In this document: piece after piece, positions 1 through 9,550 of the stretch
How positions within the stretch are numbered: position 1 is the first letter of the stretch
Layout: every line of letters starts with the position of its first letter
Assembly: GCA_905182485.1 (NCBI GenBank)
Contig: CAJJBO010000004.1
Coordinates: 1-64,000, forward strand
Source of the DNA: an uncultured Luminiphilus sp.
GTDB taxonomy: Bacteria; Pseudomonadota; Gammaproteobacteria; Pseudomonadales; Halieaceae
Direction: 5' to 3'
DNA length: 64,000 nt
The notes under the pieces: model-generated
Databases searched by the model: none
What the model was told of the DNA's origin: nothing
Seen by the model: the letters and a program-made list of their open reading frames with translations, nothing else
Position numbers and translations under genes: made by a program

Positions 1-312
1 GAACACAGCGCCACCAAGGTTCACTTTGGCTGGTTTAGATATTTAGTCCCAGATAACCGCTTTCACCGCATACATCATTCAATAGAGCCAAGGCATTTCG
101 ATCGTAATTTTGGAAGCAGCTCGGCACTTTGGGACTTTGTGTTCAAAACGATCTATCATCCTAGAAATGATGAATGGCCGCAGGTTGGAATAGAAGAAGT
201 CCATGAACCGCGGTCAATTCGCGAGTTCCTATTCATGCCCTTTTCAACATTAAGCGACAAGAAAAAAGGCCCACAATTCCAGCGAGCTAAGGACAAGGCA
301 GGTCAGCACTAG
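1..312 (+). CDS. Sterol desaturase / fatty acid hydroxylase family protein, C-terminal part
   Basis: The open frame enters from the left edge and stops at a TAG at 310-312, giving about 103 residues. It contains the last histidine cluster of the di-iron membrane hydroxylase family (HRIHHS, near residue 29) followed by a PRHFDRNFG stretch, as in the sterol desaturase / fatty acid hydroxylase superfamily. These enzymes hydroxylate or desaturate lipids in the inner membrane with a His-coordinated di-iron centre. The N-terminal membrane segments and earlier His boxes lie outside the window, so the substrate cannot be inferred. It lies on the side of the tRNA-Met fragment (723-767) where an integrated element would be, so it may be cargo of that element. 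Confidence 0.8.
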   Translation, partial: EHSATKVHFGWFRYLVPDNRFHRIHHSIEPRHFDRNFGSSSALWDFVFKTIYHPRNDEWPQVGIEEVHEPRSIREFLFMPFSTLSDKKKGPQFQRAKDKAGQH

Positions 313-722
313 CACTCAGGGATCTATTAGAAACGATGACGTGATTAATTCAGTTAGGGAAACAAGAAGGGCTATAGAGTTGTTGAGGTTTACGCTGGTG
401 GAAGAATCAAAACGTGCCAGTTAAACGCTGAGGATCACATTGTAATGAGTGCTCATGATATCGAGCCACTCGAAGACGAGCAGCTGTTAGTTCGTCTCTT
501 ATAGAGAGTCTCGAAACTGACAGGGTCGGTTCGGCTTCAGTTCGGTGTTCGATGTTCGGTTGGAGAACCTTGTTATGAATCCTCGACTTACTGAATTCGT
601 GTTGGTCTAAAGCTCAGTCAAGGTTCAGGATAGGTTCGGACGGCCTGAAATCAAAAATCAGTATCCAGAAAAGACCTTACGATTCTTACTCTTGGAAGAG
701 TCTTGCCGGATTCTACCCCGTC
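313..722. other. Gap without a recognisable gene
   Basis: About 410 bases between the desaturase stop and the tRNA fragment. A short open stretch at roughly 352-504 on the + strand reads as plausible protein (about 50 residues ending EDEQLLVRLL) but has no convincing start and no recognised family; it may be the tail of a broken gene. Degenerate TTCGGT-like repeats occur around 526-562. No terminator or promoter could be defended. Confidence 0.4.
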
Positions 723-767
723 CTCATAATTGATTGGTCGCAGGTTCAAGTCCTGCGGTCCCTACCA
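723..767 (+). other. 3' fragment of tRNA-Met, probable attachment-site copy (att)
   Basis: The sequence reads as the 3' half of a tRNA from the anticodon loop onward: loop CTCATAA (723-729, anticodon CAT), 3' anticodon-stem strand TTGAT, variable region TGGTC, a perfect T stem GCAGG/CCTGC around TTCAAGT, 3' acceptor strand GGTCCCT, discriminator A and CCA at 765-767. The 5' half is absent: the bases before 723 do not pair with TTGAT, and no AGGGACC acceptor strand lies upstream. Fragments covering anticodon loop to CCA are typical cores used by tyrosine integrases. By the usual geometry the element lies to the left and native chromosome to the right. The intact tRNA and integrase are not in the window. 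Confidence 0.7.
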
Positions 768-812
768 ATGCTAATTGAAGCTGAGCAACAGTCGATCTGT
801 ATCGGCTCCCCG

Positions 813-2575
813 TCATCCAGTTTGAGCAAGACCTGGTCTTACCTGCATTGCATGACTGACCAATCTGCTTTTTTGCTTACCCCTAGGCGGAAGGTCCCGG
901 ATGTTGTGCTGTCCCAACCGACGCCGCGCATAAATCATCAGCATTGCAATCAGACCGAATAGTCCAGGGCTTGGAAGGGTGTTAACCGCAATAGGGCCAC
1001 AGGCATCGCCCACGCCATTGTCGAGGGAGTCCGACTGACTAGGATTAGACACTAGCGGACAGTTATCCTTGCTATTCATGATGCCGTCACTGTCGCGGTC
1101 ATCGTCACAGGCGTCCCCGAGACCATCACCATCCGTATCGAGCTGGTCGGCATTACTCACCAGCGGGCAGTTGTCACTGCTATCCGTGATGCCGTCACCG
1201 TCAAGGTCATCGTCACAGACGTCCCCGAGACCATCACCATCCGTATCGAGCTGGTCGGCATTGCTGATCAGCAGCGAGCAGTTGTCGCTGCTCATCCGGA
1301 ATGCCGTCACCATCGCCGTCAAGCGGTCATCATCACAGACGTCCCCGAGACCGGCACCATCCGTTTCGTCGCTGGTCGGTATTGGTCAGCAGCGAGCAGT
1401 TGTCACTGCTATCCTTGATGCCGTCACCTGCCCCAGGTCCAGCTATCACAGACTGGTCTCCCTGGCCATCGGCCGTGGCCGTGTCGAGCTGGTCGGCATT
1501 ACCCCCCGATGCGGGCAGTGGTCACTGCTGAGCCGGATGCACTGCCGCCACCAGCACTGCTGTGGCTGAGGCTGCGTAGACTGCAATGAAGCTGGCCGCA
1601 CTCGTTTTGATTGCTGGTGATATTGGTCAGCGAGCAGGTGGCACCTTGGCCGTCGCATGCCCCAGTCCAGCTATCAAACTGGTATTCGGCATCGGCGGTG
1701 GCCGTGCAAGTACTGCTCCCGCCCGATGCAACAGATGGTGCTGAGCACGCTGCACTGCCGCCAGTTCCTGCTGTCACTGAGACTGAGTAGGTAACTACGA
1801 CCACTGGCACTAGGCTGAAGCTGGCCGCACTCGTTTTGTCGCTAGTGATATTGGTCAGCGAGCAGGTGGCACCTTGGCCAGCGCATGCGCCAGTCCAACT
1901 ATTAAACTGGTATCCGGCACCGGCCGTGGCCGTGCAAGTACTGTTACCGCCCGATGCAACAGAGGTGACGGAGCAGGACGCGCTACCACCAGCGCCTGCT
2001 GTCGCTGTAGACGAGGTAAAGGTTCGACCCACCATAGTTATCCAACTGCGGGTCGGTTGGGTATTTAATGTCAACTACCCATTCGTAGGGGTTGCCTGGA
2101 GTCCATTGATCAGGATCCGGGAACACCTCCGTATTTGACATAAAATAACCCGTGCCCCCCCGATTAGCGGGAACGCCAATGTAAAGAATGCCGTCGCCCA
2201 GGGCCTGCACATAGCCGTCGGTCGACACGACTTGTTTTTGTACCCCCCCACTGGAGTACTGAATCAGTTTAACATTAGGGTAGTTTAGGTCTCCGACGGG
2301 GCCAGAACTCCCTACCCCACGGACAAACTGCATATAATCCCCCGCCGCCCAAACGGCTCTAACCCCGTTATCGAACGGGGCGATATAAGGTGTTGTAAAA
2401 TTGTAGACCCCACAGGTTGCACCCTGAGTGAGGCAGTTAACTTCTGTCCGAAATACATCAAAAGTTGCGTATTGCCCATATTTACCGTCATACAGAGATC
2501 CGACGGCTGATTGGGCTGCACATAACAGCAGAAGCCAGAGACAACACGAGCCAACGCTTTGCGTAACAACCTCAT
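813..2575 (-). pseudogene. Secreted repeat protein with thrombospondin type 3 repeats, frame broken several times
   Basis: Reading across at least three frame breaks (near 2530, 2045 and 1640, and more at 1320-1500) gives one protein: a hydrophobic signal peptide starting at 2575, a globular region with YDGKYGQYATFDVF, two or more Cys-rich repeats of the divergent InlB B-repeat type (YQFNSWTGACAGQGATCSL and a near copy), then thrombospondin type 3 calcium-binding repeats (DTDGDGLGDVCDDD and copies). It ends with a hydrophobic segment and an RRR cluster, resembling PEP-CTERM or GlyGly-CTERM sorting tails. It would be an exported, calcium-stabilised surface or adhesion protein. The repeated DNA makes assembly errors likely, so it is uncertain whether the gene is truly dead. 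Confidence 0.6.
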
Positions 2576-2623
2576 ATCAACTCTGCGACCTGCGCAGTGT
2601 TAGCCTCACCGGTATCGCGCCCG

Positions 2624-2998
2624 TCAGACGAGAGCGCCGGACCGCTCGCCCACACCGAAGGTCGCGACGCTGTCCTTAACTGTCATCCAGCTGCAATCCG
2701 CTGCTGCAAATGAAGGACTCGAAAAGACGCTCAGGATCATCAGAACGGCGCCTACAACAAAGGCACAACGCGGCATTATCGCGCCAATTGTGTTACCCGC
2801 TTTCCAAGTGTGGTGGTGATTGAGCAAAAAAAACCGGCTATGGCTTGAGGCGCGATTGCGATCGCCGTTTATGTTTTGGCACCCAGTGCTCAGCTGTGCG
2901 GAAGCAGGCTCAACGAGGGTGCCAAGACCCATAGCCAGTAGACCCGTCACAAAGTACGTTCTGGCTATCTGGCGGCGTGTGGCGAACAGGTACGGCAT
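2624..2998 (-). pseudogene. Small secreted protein or N-terminal fragment, unrecognised
   Basis: From 2998 the frame encodes an Arg-containing N-region, a hydrophobic core and an Ala-X-Ala site (PASAQ) consistent with a signal peptide, then a Cys near residue 39. A second signal-like segment begins internally (MPRCAFVVG...SFAAADC), which suggests either a separate short exported protein starting near 2774 or a frame-shifted junction. It lies just upstream of the broken repeat protein on the same strand and could belong to that locus. No family was recognised. Confidence 0.35.
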
Positions 2999-3466
2999 GC
3001 GTTCTGGTTTTCCAAAATGTCATGACAGTCCCTTGCCTCAGCCCTCTAAGCAGTCCGTTGCTCACAAGAAAATTCGAGCCGGAATGCTACCGCCACTGAA
3101 ACCTACGCTGTCTCAGCATTTGGTGACAAGGACTCGAAAATTCTTCAGCATTTGGTGACAAGTGTGCTCGTCGCGGTATCACGCCGTCCGGATTTATGTC
3201 GCCAGAATTAAAATTGCGCGACGCGGGCGCCCCCAACACTGCAGCCCAGAACTGGCCGCGGGACATACAACCTTATTGTCAGGCCGCGTAGCATCGCCGC
3301 CAGCATCATGCTGATACCCTCAGTAGCAGTCGAAGAGCATCTCTAGACGCGGCTGACAATGCAGAAAATATTGGCATTTTTAACAACGCGACCAGAAAAA
3401 AATATACCATTCCAACTGCTCGGGCCCATAACCCCTATTTACTCATAGCGGGAGAACGCTGACATC
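2999..3466. other. Gap with an 18-bp direct repeat
   Basis: No gene is recognisable. The 18-mer TCAGCATTTGGTGACAAG occurs at 3113-3130 and again at 3145-3162, separated by 14 bases. The bases before 3467 include an AGCGGGAGAA ribosome binding site for the next gene. Confidence 0.5.
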
Positions 3467-5118
3467 ATGACAAACCCTCTCAATACAGATGTGCTGATCA
3501 TCGGAGCCGGCGCTGCGGGCTTAACCGCGGCTTTGACGGCTCACCAATGCGGCGCAAAAGTCACCGTCATCGAGAAAGGGGCGCGACTGGGTGGCACCGC
3601 GGCCATTTCGGGGGGCATTGTTTGGGTGCCAAATAATCCACAGATGAAAGCCAAGGGCATTGCCGACAATCGAGACGATGCGCTCGCTTACTTTCGGTCT
3701 TTAGATCATGGCGAAATGAGCGCTGACACGTTGGAAGCCTTTGTCGACGAAGGGAGCAACGCGCTTGAATTCTTAAATGAACAGGGCGCTCTTGAGTTAC
3801 ACATCCTAGAGGGCTATCCCGACTATTACCTCGACCGCCCCGGCGCAATTGCTGACGGAGGACGAGCTCTCGATAACGCCCTGTTTGATTACAGCACCCT
3901 AGGCGAGTGGGCTGACAAGATATACAACGGTGGCGACATAGTGCGCATGATGCTCCTTGAAACGCCTTAGGCGGCGGCACCGGCATCATCGAGCCCGAAG
4001 AAATGCAGCGTCGTATTGACGGCGATTTGCGGGGTTGGGGTCAGGCGTTAATCGGACGTTTGCTGAAAGCGTGCCTAGATCGCGACATTGAGCTGCTGCT
4101 TGAAACCAGCGCCAGAGCGTTAATCAATACAGAGGGTCGCATCACCGGTGTCACGGTAACAAAGGATGGCGTCGACCAAACCATCCACGCCGAGCGGGGA
4201 GTCGTTTTGGCGACCGGTGGTTTTGAATGGGATGAAGCGTTAAAAACCACCTTTATGCGTGGCCCGCTAACGGCGCCCGCATCACCACCGACTAACACCG
4301 GTGATGGCCTAAAAATGGCGCTGAGTGCAGGAGCCGGATTGGGCAATATGACCAGCGCCTGGTGGATCCCCACATTGTCTATGAGCGGACATAAATGGCC
4401 AGAAAATGGTGCCCCGCAAAAAGAAGTGCAACGGTCGCTACCGGTGCTGATCGAACGGACTTTGCCACATAGCCTGATGGTGAATCGACAGGGCAAACGA
4501 TTCTGCAACGAGGCTAATAATTACTCTGCACTGGCAGGCGCGTTTCAGAGTTTTGACCCAGCCACCTACGATTATCACAACCTGCCCGCCTATCTCATCA
4601 TGGACAGCCAATACGTTGGCCGGTATCCCATTGCCTCTGTGATGCCTGGAGATCCCTTGCCGGACTGGATTATTCAAGGGGCAGACCTGCCAAGCCTGGC
4701 GAGTACCTTGGGAGTGGATGCGGAGCAGCTAGAGGCAACGGTGTTCACATTTAACACCCACGCGGCAGATGCCAAGGACCCCGATTTTGGGCGCGGTGAA
4801 AGTGCCTACGACCGTTTCTATGGCGACCGCTCGCGGCCCGGTGCTGCCGCCACCTTGGGACCCGTAGAAGTCGGGCCTTTCTACGCGGTGGAAATCAATA
4901 TGGGCGCACTGGGCACCAATGGTGGCGCCAAAACCAATGGCACAGCGCAAGTACTGGATGTCCACGGCGAGGTCATACCGGGGCTTTACGGTGCGGGCAA
5001 TGTGATCAGCAATCCAACGGGCAGCGTTTATGCTGGCGCCGGCGGCACGTTAGGCCCGACCCTCACCTTTGGCTATATCGCCGGCAAGTCAGCCGCCCAA
5101 TCGGAGAATGCAGAATGA
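3467..5118 (+). CDS. FAD-binding dehydrogenase, 3-ketosteroid-delta1-dehydrogenase / fumarate reductase flavoprotein-like (one frame break)
   Basis: Two frames join at about 3965 to give roughly 550 residues, the usual size for this family. The N-terminus has the FAD Rossmann motif DVLIIGAGAAGLTAA with a downstream IEKG acidic end, a GGTAAISGG loop, and a C-terminal FAD motif (GLYGAGNVISNPTGSVYAG). The family flavoproteins dehydrogenate steroid A-rings, fumarate or related substrates; the closest resemblance is to KstD-like enzymes. Substrate is inferred only. The break leaves a TAG where a GGG-TGI loop should continue, consistent with one missing C in a C run. The next gene overlaps its stop by four bases (ATGA), so the two are translationally coupled. 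Confidence 0.82.
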
Positions 5119-6062
5119 CCAGAGTGTTAGTGCTTGGCGCAACGGGAGACCAAGGCCATCCCCTCCTGACTCGCTTGATGGATGCGGGCTTCACGCCCGT
5201 CGCCGCGCTGCGCAATCCTGATGCTTTACAGGGCACAGAGTTTGCCCATGTCGAAACAGTGCAAGCAGATCTTTATGACGCGCAATCTATGATTAAGGCG
5301 GCACAAGGTACCGACGCGATCGCCGCGCATCTACCCTTTGTTTTTGATCGCGAGATGGCCGCAAGCTTAGGGAACAATATCGCAGCAGCCGCCAACGAAA
5401 ATGGCGTTAAAAAAATTGTCTTTAACACCAGCTGCTTTGTCGCTGAACAGGAAAACGGCAACCCCGCCCATGATGGGCGCCGCGATATTGAGCAAGCCAT
5501 TATTGACAGCGAGGCGGCCTACGCCATTTTCGAACCCAAGGTGTTCATGGACAACCTGATCCGCAGCTGGAACAAGCCAGCAATTGTGAATCAAGGCATC
5601 TTTGCCTACCCGGCTAAACCAGATTTACTGATTTCATGGATCTGCCTCGATGATGTCGCCGCCTACATGGTCGAGGCGCTTAGCCGCGACGATATCCCCA
5701 GTGGTCGTTACGCGATCGGGGGACCAGAGGCCTTAGTGGGGGATCAACTTGCCGAAAGACTGAGCAAGGTGACGGGAAAAACCGTTACCTTCAATAGCCT
5801 AACCCCGGACCAGTTTGCCTCCGGCATGAGCTTGTTGGTGACCGGTTCAGAAACAGTAGAACCGCTGTCAATCTACGATCGCATGGCGGGGTTTTATCGT
5901 TTCTACAACACGCAGGACGTGTCTCCTTTGATCGCAGACACTGCGCACATCAATCACATTTTTACGCACCGACCCGCCTCATTTGACCAATGGGCGGCGC
6001 GACAGGACTGGACGGACCCTACCGACCCCGCCCTCAAAGTGAGAATGGCAGGAATGGTCTAG
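5115..6062 (+). CDS. NmrA-like NAD(P)-binding oxidoreductase
   Basis: A 315-residue atypical short-chain dehydrogenase. It starts with the NAD(P)-binding glycine motif VLVLGATGDQGHP at residues 4-16, then an ALRNP segment, and lacks a clear YxxxK catalytic pair, as is usual for NmrA/HSCARG-type proteins. These act as reductases or redox sensors. It overlaps the flavin dehydrogenase by four bases and is probably cotranscribed, suggesting a two-step oxidation/reduction of a cyclic substrate. The gene is intact. Confidence 0.8.
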   Translation: MTRVLVLGATGDQGHPLLTRLMDAGFTPVAALRNPDALQGTEFAHVETVQADLYDAQSMIKAAQGTDAIAAHLPFVFDREMAASLGNNIAAAANENGVKKIVFNTSCFVAEQENGNPAHDGRRDIEQAIIDSEAAYAIFEPKVFMDNLIRSWNKPAIVNQGIFAYPAKPDLLISWICLDDVAAYMVEALSRDDIPSGRYAIGGPEALVGDQLAERLSKVTGKTVTFNSLTPDQFASGMSLLVTGSETVEPLSIYDRMAGFYRFYNTQDVSPLIADTAHINHIFTHRPASFDQWAARQDWTDPTDPALKVRMAGMV

Positions 6063-6291
6063 GCGAAAACCAGTCGTTTAACGTCTCGCCGGAAAAGTGG
6101 TGCCCTCCGGCCCGTTGTTACAGGCTGGCGCAAAAAAATAGCATTACGCGCTCTAATGTTGCCGACGCGCGCCAGTTAGCGGCATCTCGCCTCACATCAA
6201 CCCGGTTGCCCCGTAGCCTACCAACGAGCTATCGGTGTGGCTGGGCTTTTATTTGGCTGGGCTTTATGCCACCTCTTACGTTGAGCAATAC

Positions 6292-6327
6292 CCCTATCGG
6301 TGGGCACATAATGCGCTACCAATAGGG
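6292..6327. terminator. Hairpin between convergent genes, possible terminator
   Basis: CCCTAT...ATAGGG with inner GGT/ACC pairs forms a long interrupted stem, followed by TCTTAAT. It sits between the convergent NmrA-like gene and the DUF1254 gene. The U-tract is short, so efficiency is uncertain. Confidence 0.45.
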
Positions 6328-6353
6328 TCTTAATCAGAACGTCGTTCAGCGTT

Positions 6354-7433
6354 TTAGTCTACTTTCTGAACCAAGGGCATGAGTCGGTAGCCGTCAAACT
6401 TCACCCGGTCAGACGGGATGTAGTGCCGCACAATAAAGTTGAAGACGCCCGTCTCGTTGGAAATGGGCAAATTGTTGGCTGCATCAGCGCCACATCCCAT
6501 ATTTACGGTGTAGGTCCCATCGTCATTTGCAGTAGCAATATCGGAACTCATGTGGGCGACGTCATCGAACATGAAGCCGTTTTCATCGTATACCGTGAAC
6601 GACCAGAAAGCGCCGTTATCGGGGTCCTCAAAAGTCGCTGAGTAGCAGCCCTCTGCTGGGTAATTCGGCGAACTCTCATAAACATTATCGGTCAGCTGAG
6701 CCCCGCCCCAGCCGATAGCGGCGCCCACGGTGTACTTTTCAACATTGAACATACCGCGTGAATCGTCAGTGGGCGCTGTAAACATCCCGGAGACGATATC
6801 GCCTCCATACTTCGCCACCAACTCGGGCAACTGTTGACGCAGTGATAACTCAACCGCATCGAAGCTGTCTCGGTCGACTGGCTCGGCGGCGAAGGGTTCG
6901 GCGCTGACTGCAGTAATGACCATGCCATCTTGTATGGCGTTAGCCTCTGATTCGCTCAGCGTATTGTCGAGACGAATCACCAGATACAAGTGAGTGCCAA
7001 AGTGAGTGGCCAGCTCAAACGTCCCGCTGCCGTAAGACATCGGTTGAATCCTATGATCCATCGTCACCGGCTGAACCGAGACGTATTTCCCATCGGGCAG
7101 AGACGGAATCGTGATCGACGCACCCGCTGACACATCGACAACCGCAAAGCTATAGTAAGTGTCTCGGTTCATCCGCACGACAGGCTGATCGTTTGTGGGC
7201 GTGAGTTTTCGGTTGTGGGCGATGTCATTCACGGCGGCCCGACCTTGCGCAATCAGTAGCTGTCGGGACGTTTCCAAAGTCGGGTAATTCTCTACCGTAG
7301 CAGTGACGCCATCAGGCTGGAAAAAATCGTCGATTGAGCCAGCAGGATCGGCCGAGGTGGTTGCTGACGCTGCAACAGCGATGGCGGCGCCTAATAAAGC
7401 ATGGCGGGCAGACGAGAGAGAAACTGAGTTCAT
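6354..7433 (-). CDS. Exported DUF1254/DUF1214 domain protein
   Basis: A 359-residue protein with a signal peptide (cleavage likely after residue 28, TTSADP). The N-terminal half contains the DUF1254 features DTYYSFAVVDVS and SLPDGKYVSVQPV; the C-terminal half has the DUF1214 pattern with AFWSFTVYDENGFM and a final IVRHYIPSD segment. The family is widespread in marine and soil bacteria; no biochemical role is established that can be asserted here. It would be periplasmic. It is an intact single gene, convergent with the upstream operon, with no obvious partner. Confidence 0.85.
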   Translation of the reverse strand: MNSVSLSSARHALLGAAIAVAASATTSADPAGSIDDFFQPDGVTATVENYPTLETSRQLLIAQGRAAVNDIAHNRKLTPTNDQPVVRMNRDTYYSFAVVDVSAGASITIPSLPDGKYVSVQPVTMDHRIQPMSYGSGTFELATHFGTHLYLVIRLDNTLSESEANAIQDGMVITAVSAEPFAAEPVDRDSFDAVELSLRQQLPELVAKYGGDIVSGMFTAPTDDSRGMFNVEKYTVGAAIGWGGAQLTDNVYESSPNYPAEGCYSATFEDPDNGAFWSFTVYDENGFMFDDVAHMSSDIATANDDGTYTVNMGCGADAANNLPISNETGVFNFIVRHYIPSDRVKFDGYRLMPLVQKVD

Positions 7434-7609
7434 AACGACGCTTCCTTACACGAGGGTGCTAAAAATTAGAGCGTGGATAGTACGTCAACAAAAACGCCTC
7501 TACCAGCCTCCCGCTCACTGCACGCAGTTGACCATCGTGAATCGCCGCATCGTTTTCAGCTCTCGCTGCCGGTTCGTCACCTCAAGATGACCACCATCGC
7601 TCGCCGCCG

Positions 7610-7976
7610 TCACCTGACCCCACGATAAATCAGTAACAACCAACTCAGTATCAGCACTGTTCCGCCCAGCGGCGTCACCATAGCGAACATCGCGATTCCC
7701 GTTAAGACATAGGCATAGAGGGAAAAAGAGAACAGGACCACACCACCGGTGAACCCGATAACGGGCCACGGACCCAGTGACATGCCATCGCTGATTTGCG
7801 CTGAGCGCAAGGACCATCACGACCACGGCGTGGATCAAATGATACTGTGCTGCTGTCGCCCAGATATCCAATTGCGCCGGAGTCACCAAGGCCTCGAGTG
7901 CATGGGCGCCAAAGGCACCCGCTGCGACACCTGTTGCCCCAAGGAACCCCGCGACCACTAGGGCGTGATTCATCAT
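7610..7976 (-). CDS. DUF423 family membrane protein (one frame break)
   Basis: The N-terminal part (AGFLGATGVAAGAFGAHALE and a QYHLIHAVVV helix) and the C-terminal part (GPWPVIGFTGGVVLFSFSLY, then MVTPLGGTVLI) are the hallmarks of the small four-helix DUF423/YgdD family. They lie in different frames joined near 7800. The reconstructed protein is about 120 residues, the normal length. It is an inner-membrane protein of unknown function. Its start overlaps the stop of the upstream cysteine-rich mini-gene by four bases, so the two form a translationally coupled pair. Confidence 0.8.
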
Positions 7977-8140
7977 TTCCCCTCGGTTTGCACAACCGAA
8001 CGCTTAACGGGTGCACCATCCGCCTCGTCGCGGGGGATTCGCCAAGGCTGCCCATGACACCGATCTCGATTCACACAATCTGGCTGACAGCCCCGGCAGG
8101 GGAGTGTCTCAGGATGGGAAATGGGCGATGTCTCGATCAT
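7973..8140 (-). CDS. Cysteine-rich 55-residue protein
   Basis: An ATG at 8140 is preceded by AGGAG seven bases upstream, and the stop overlaps the DUF423 start. The product carries four closely spaced cysteines in CRGCQPDCVNRDRC followed by HGQPWR, suggesting a small metal- or redox-binding knuckle. No family name is known to me. The strong ribosome binding site and coupling to DUF423 argue that it is a real gene. The longer in-frame extension upstream (to 8269) lacks a good start context and was not used. Confidence 0.6.
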   Translation of the reverse strand: MIETSPISHPETLPCRGCQPDCVNRDRCHGQPWRIPRDEADGAPVKRSVVQTEGK

Positions 8141-8419
8141 GGGTATGCTCCTATGCCGCGGCCCACTGTAACCGATCTTGCGCTGTGCCGGCAGGCTCCG
8201 AGAGGTCCAATCCTGCTGACTACCCTTCAACGACCTCGGCGCGGCAAACGCTGGGCGCGGTTGGCCCATCTATCGCCTACGATCCGCCATTTTTGACACA
8301 TCCGAAAAGGGCTAACTAGAGTAGAATCGAGGCGAGCACGCTATATTTCATGCGCTAGCCATACGCTGACCCCACTAGAGTGTACTGCGCTAATTTCCGC
8401 TGTCAGGGACATATCGCCG

Positions 8420-9550
8420 ATGAGGAACCTAAAGGGAGCGAACATTCGACTAGTCACCGCTGCCATCGCGGTCGTGCTGGGGATGGCTGGATGCGGCGAT
8501 GATCGCAATGCCGATCAAAATTCGAATCGCTTCGGCGGCCAATCGGGCGGTGCACCTGTCGTGACTGCGCCTGTTCTGCTGACCGACCTGAATGAACGCC
8601 TCACATCAGTCGGCACTGCAAGGGCACTCAAGAGTGTGGTCATTTATGCCGAGAACTCCGGCCGTGTCACCGCCGTCAATATCAAAGCCGATAGCCTGGT
8701 GGCAGAAGCACAAACGCTGCTGCAGCTCGATGACCGGGACGAGCGATTAGCGGTTGAGCTGGCTACCGTGCAGCTGGCCGATGCAGAGCGGCTAGTGCGA
8801 CGCTACATCACCGTTAACACCCAAGATATGAATATCCCCGAGAGCCAGTTAGATGATGCTCGTGCCGCGGTAGACGCCGCACGCATTGCGCTGGCGCAAG
8901 CGCAAGTCGCGTTAGATCGACGGCAAATTAGAGCACCCTTTCATGGCAAGGTGGGCATCACCGAAGTCGATGTGGGGGATCGAATCGATACCAGCACGAT
9001 GGTCACGACGATTGACGATCGTAGCGTGTTACTCGTCAATTTTTCGGTGCCAGAAGTCTATGTAGAGCGGGTCACTCGGGGCACACCGGTGACGGTTCGC
9101 CTCTGGGACGCCGCCGATATCGCGGTGCAAGGAGAAATTACCGCAGTCGATTCACGTATCGACATCAATTCTCGCTCTTTTATTGCGCGAGCCGCGATCG
9201 ATAACACTGAGGATCAATTCAGACCGGGTATGGCCTTTGAAATCAGTGTTGACGCGTCGCGGGGCCAGTATCTCTCGGTGCCCGATGTGGCGGTGCAATG
9301 GGGCGCCGATGGTGCTTATGTCTGGATTGTCGATGAAGGACATGCTGTGCGGCGCGAGATCCGCTTAGTCAAACGGTTTGCCGGTTCGATATTGGTCGAG
9401 GGCGAATTGACGGAAGGCGAGAGCGTGGTCATAGAGGGTGTTCAAGCCGTCCGTGCAGGCGCCGCTTTACAAGTGATCTCTACCACGGCATTGGATGCCA
9501 AGCCGGCCCCCGTCACTACGGGTATGACACAGAGCAGCGCCAATGGCTGA
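8420..9550 (+). CDS. RND efflux periplasmic adaptor (membrane fusion protein), lipoprotein
   Basis: A 376-residue HlyD/AcrA-family adaptor. The N-terminus has a lipobox ending at Cys25 (LGMAGC), so it should be anchored by lipid to the inner membrane. The body shows the biotinyl-lipoyl-like half motifs (VIYAENSGRVTAVNIKADS and IRAPFHGKVGITEVDVGD) flanking a short coiled-coil hairpin at about residues 105-160, then a beta-barrel region. The coupled downstream gene is the RND permease, overlapping by eight bases. No outer-membrane channel gene is adjacent, so a TolC-type partner must be encoded elsewhere. Confidence 0.92.
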   Translation: MRNLKGANIRLVTAAIAVVLGMAGCGDDRNADQNSNRFGGQSGGAPVVTAPVLLTDLNERLTSVGTARALKSVVIYAENSGRVTAVNIKADSLVAEAQTLLQLDDRDERLAVELATVQLADAERLVRRYITVNTQDMNIPESQLDDARAAVDAARIALAQAQVALDRRQIRAPFHGKVGITEVDVGDRIDTSTMVTTIDDRSVLLVNFSVPEVYVERVTRGTPVTVRLWDAADIAVQGEITAVDSRIDINSRSFIARAAIDNTEDQFRPGMAFEISVDASRGQYLSVPDVAVQWGADGAYVWIVDEGHAVRREIRLVKRFAGSILVEGELTEGESVVIEGVQAVRAGAALQVISTTALDAKPAPVTTGMTQSSANG

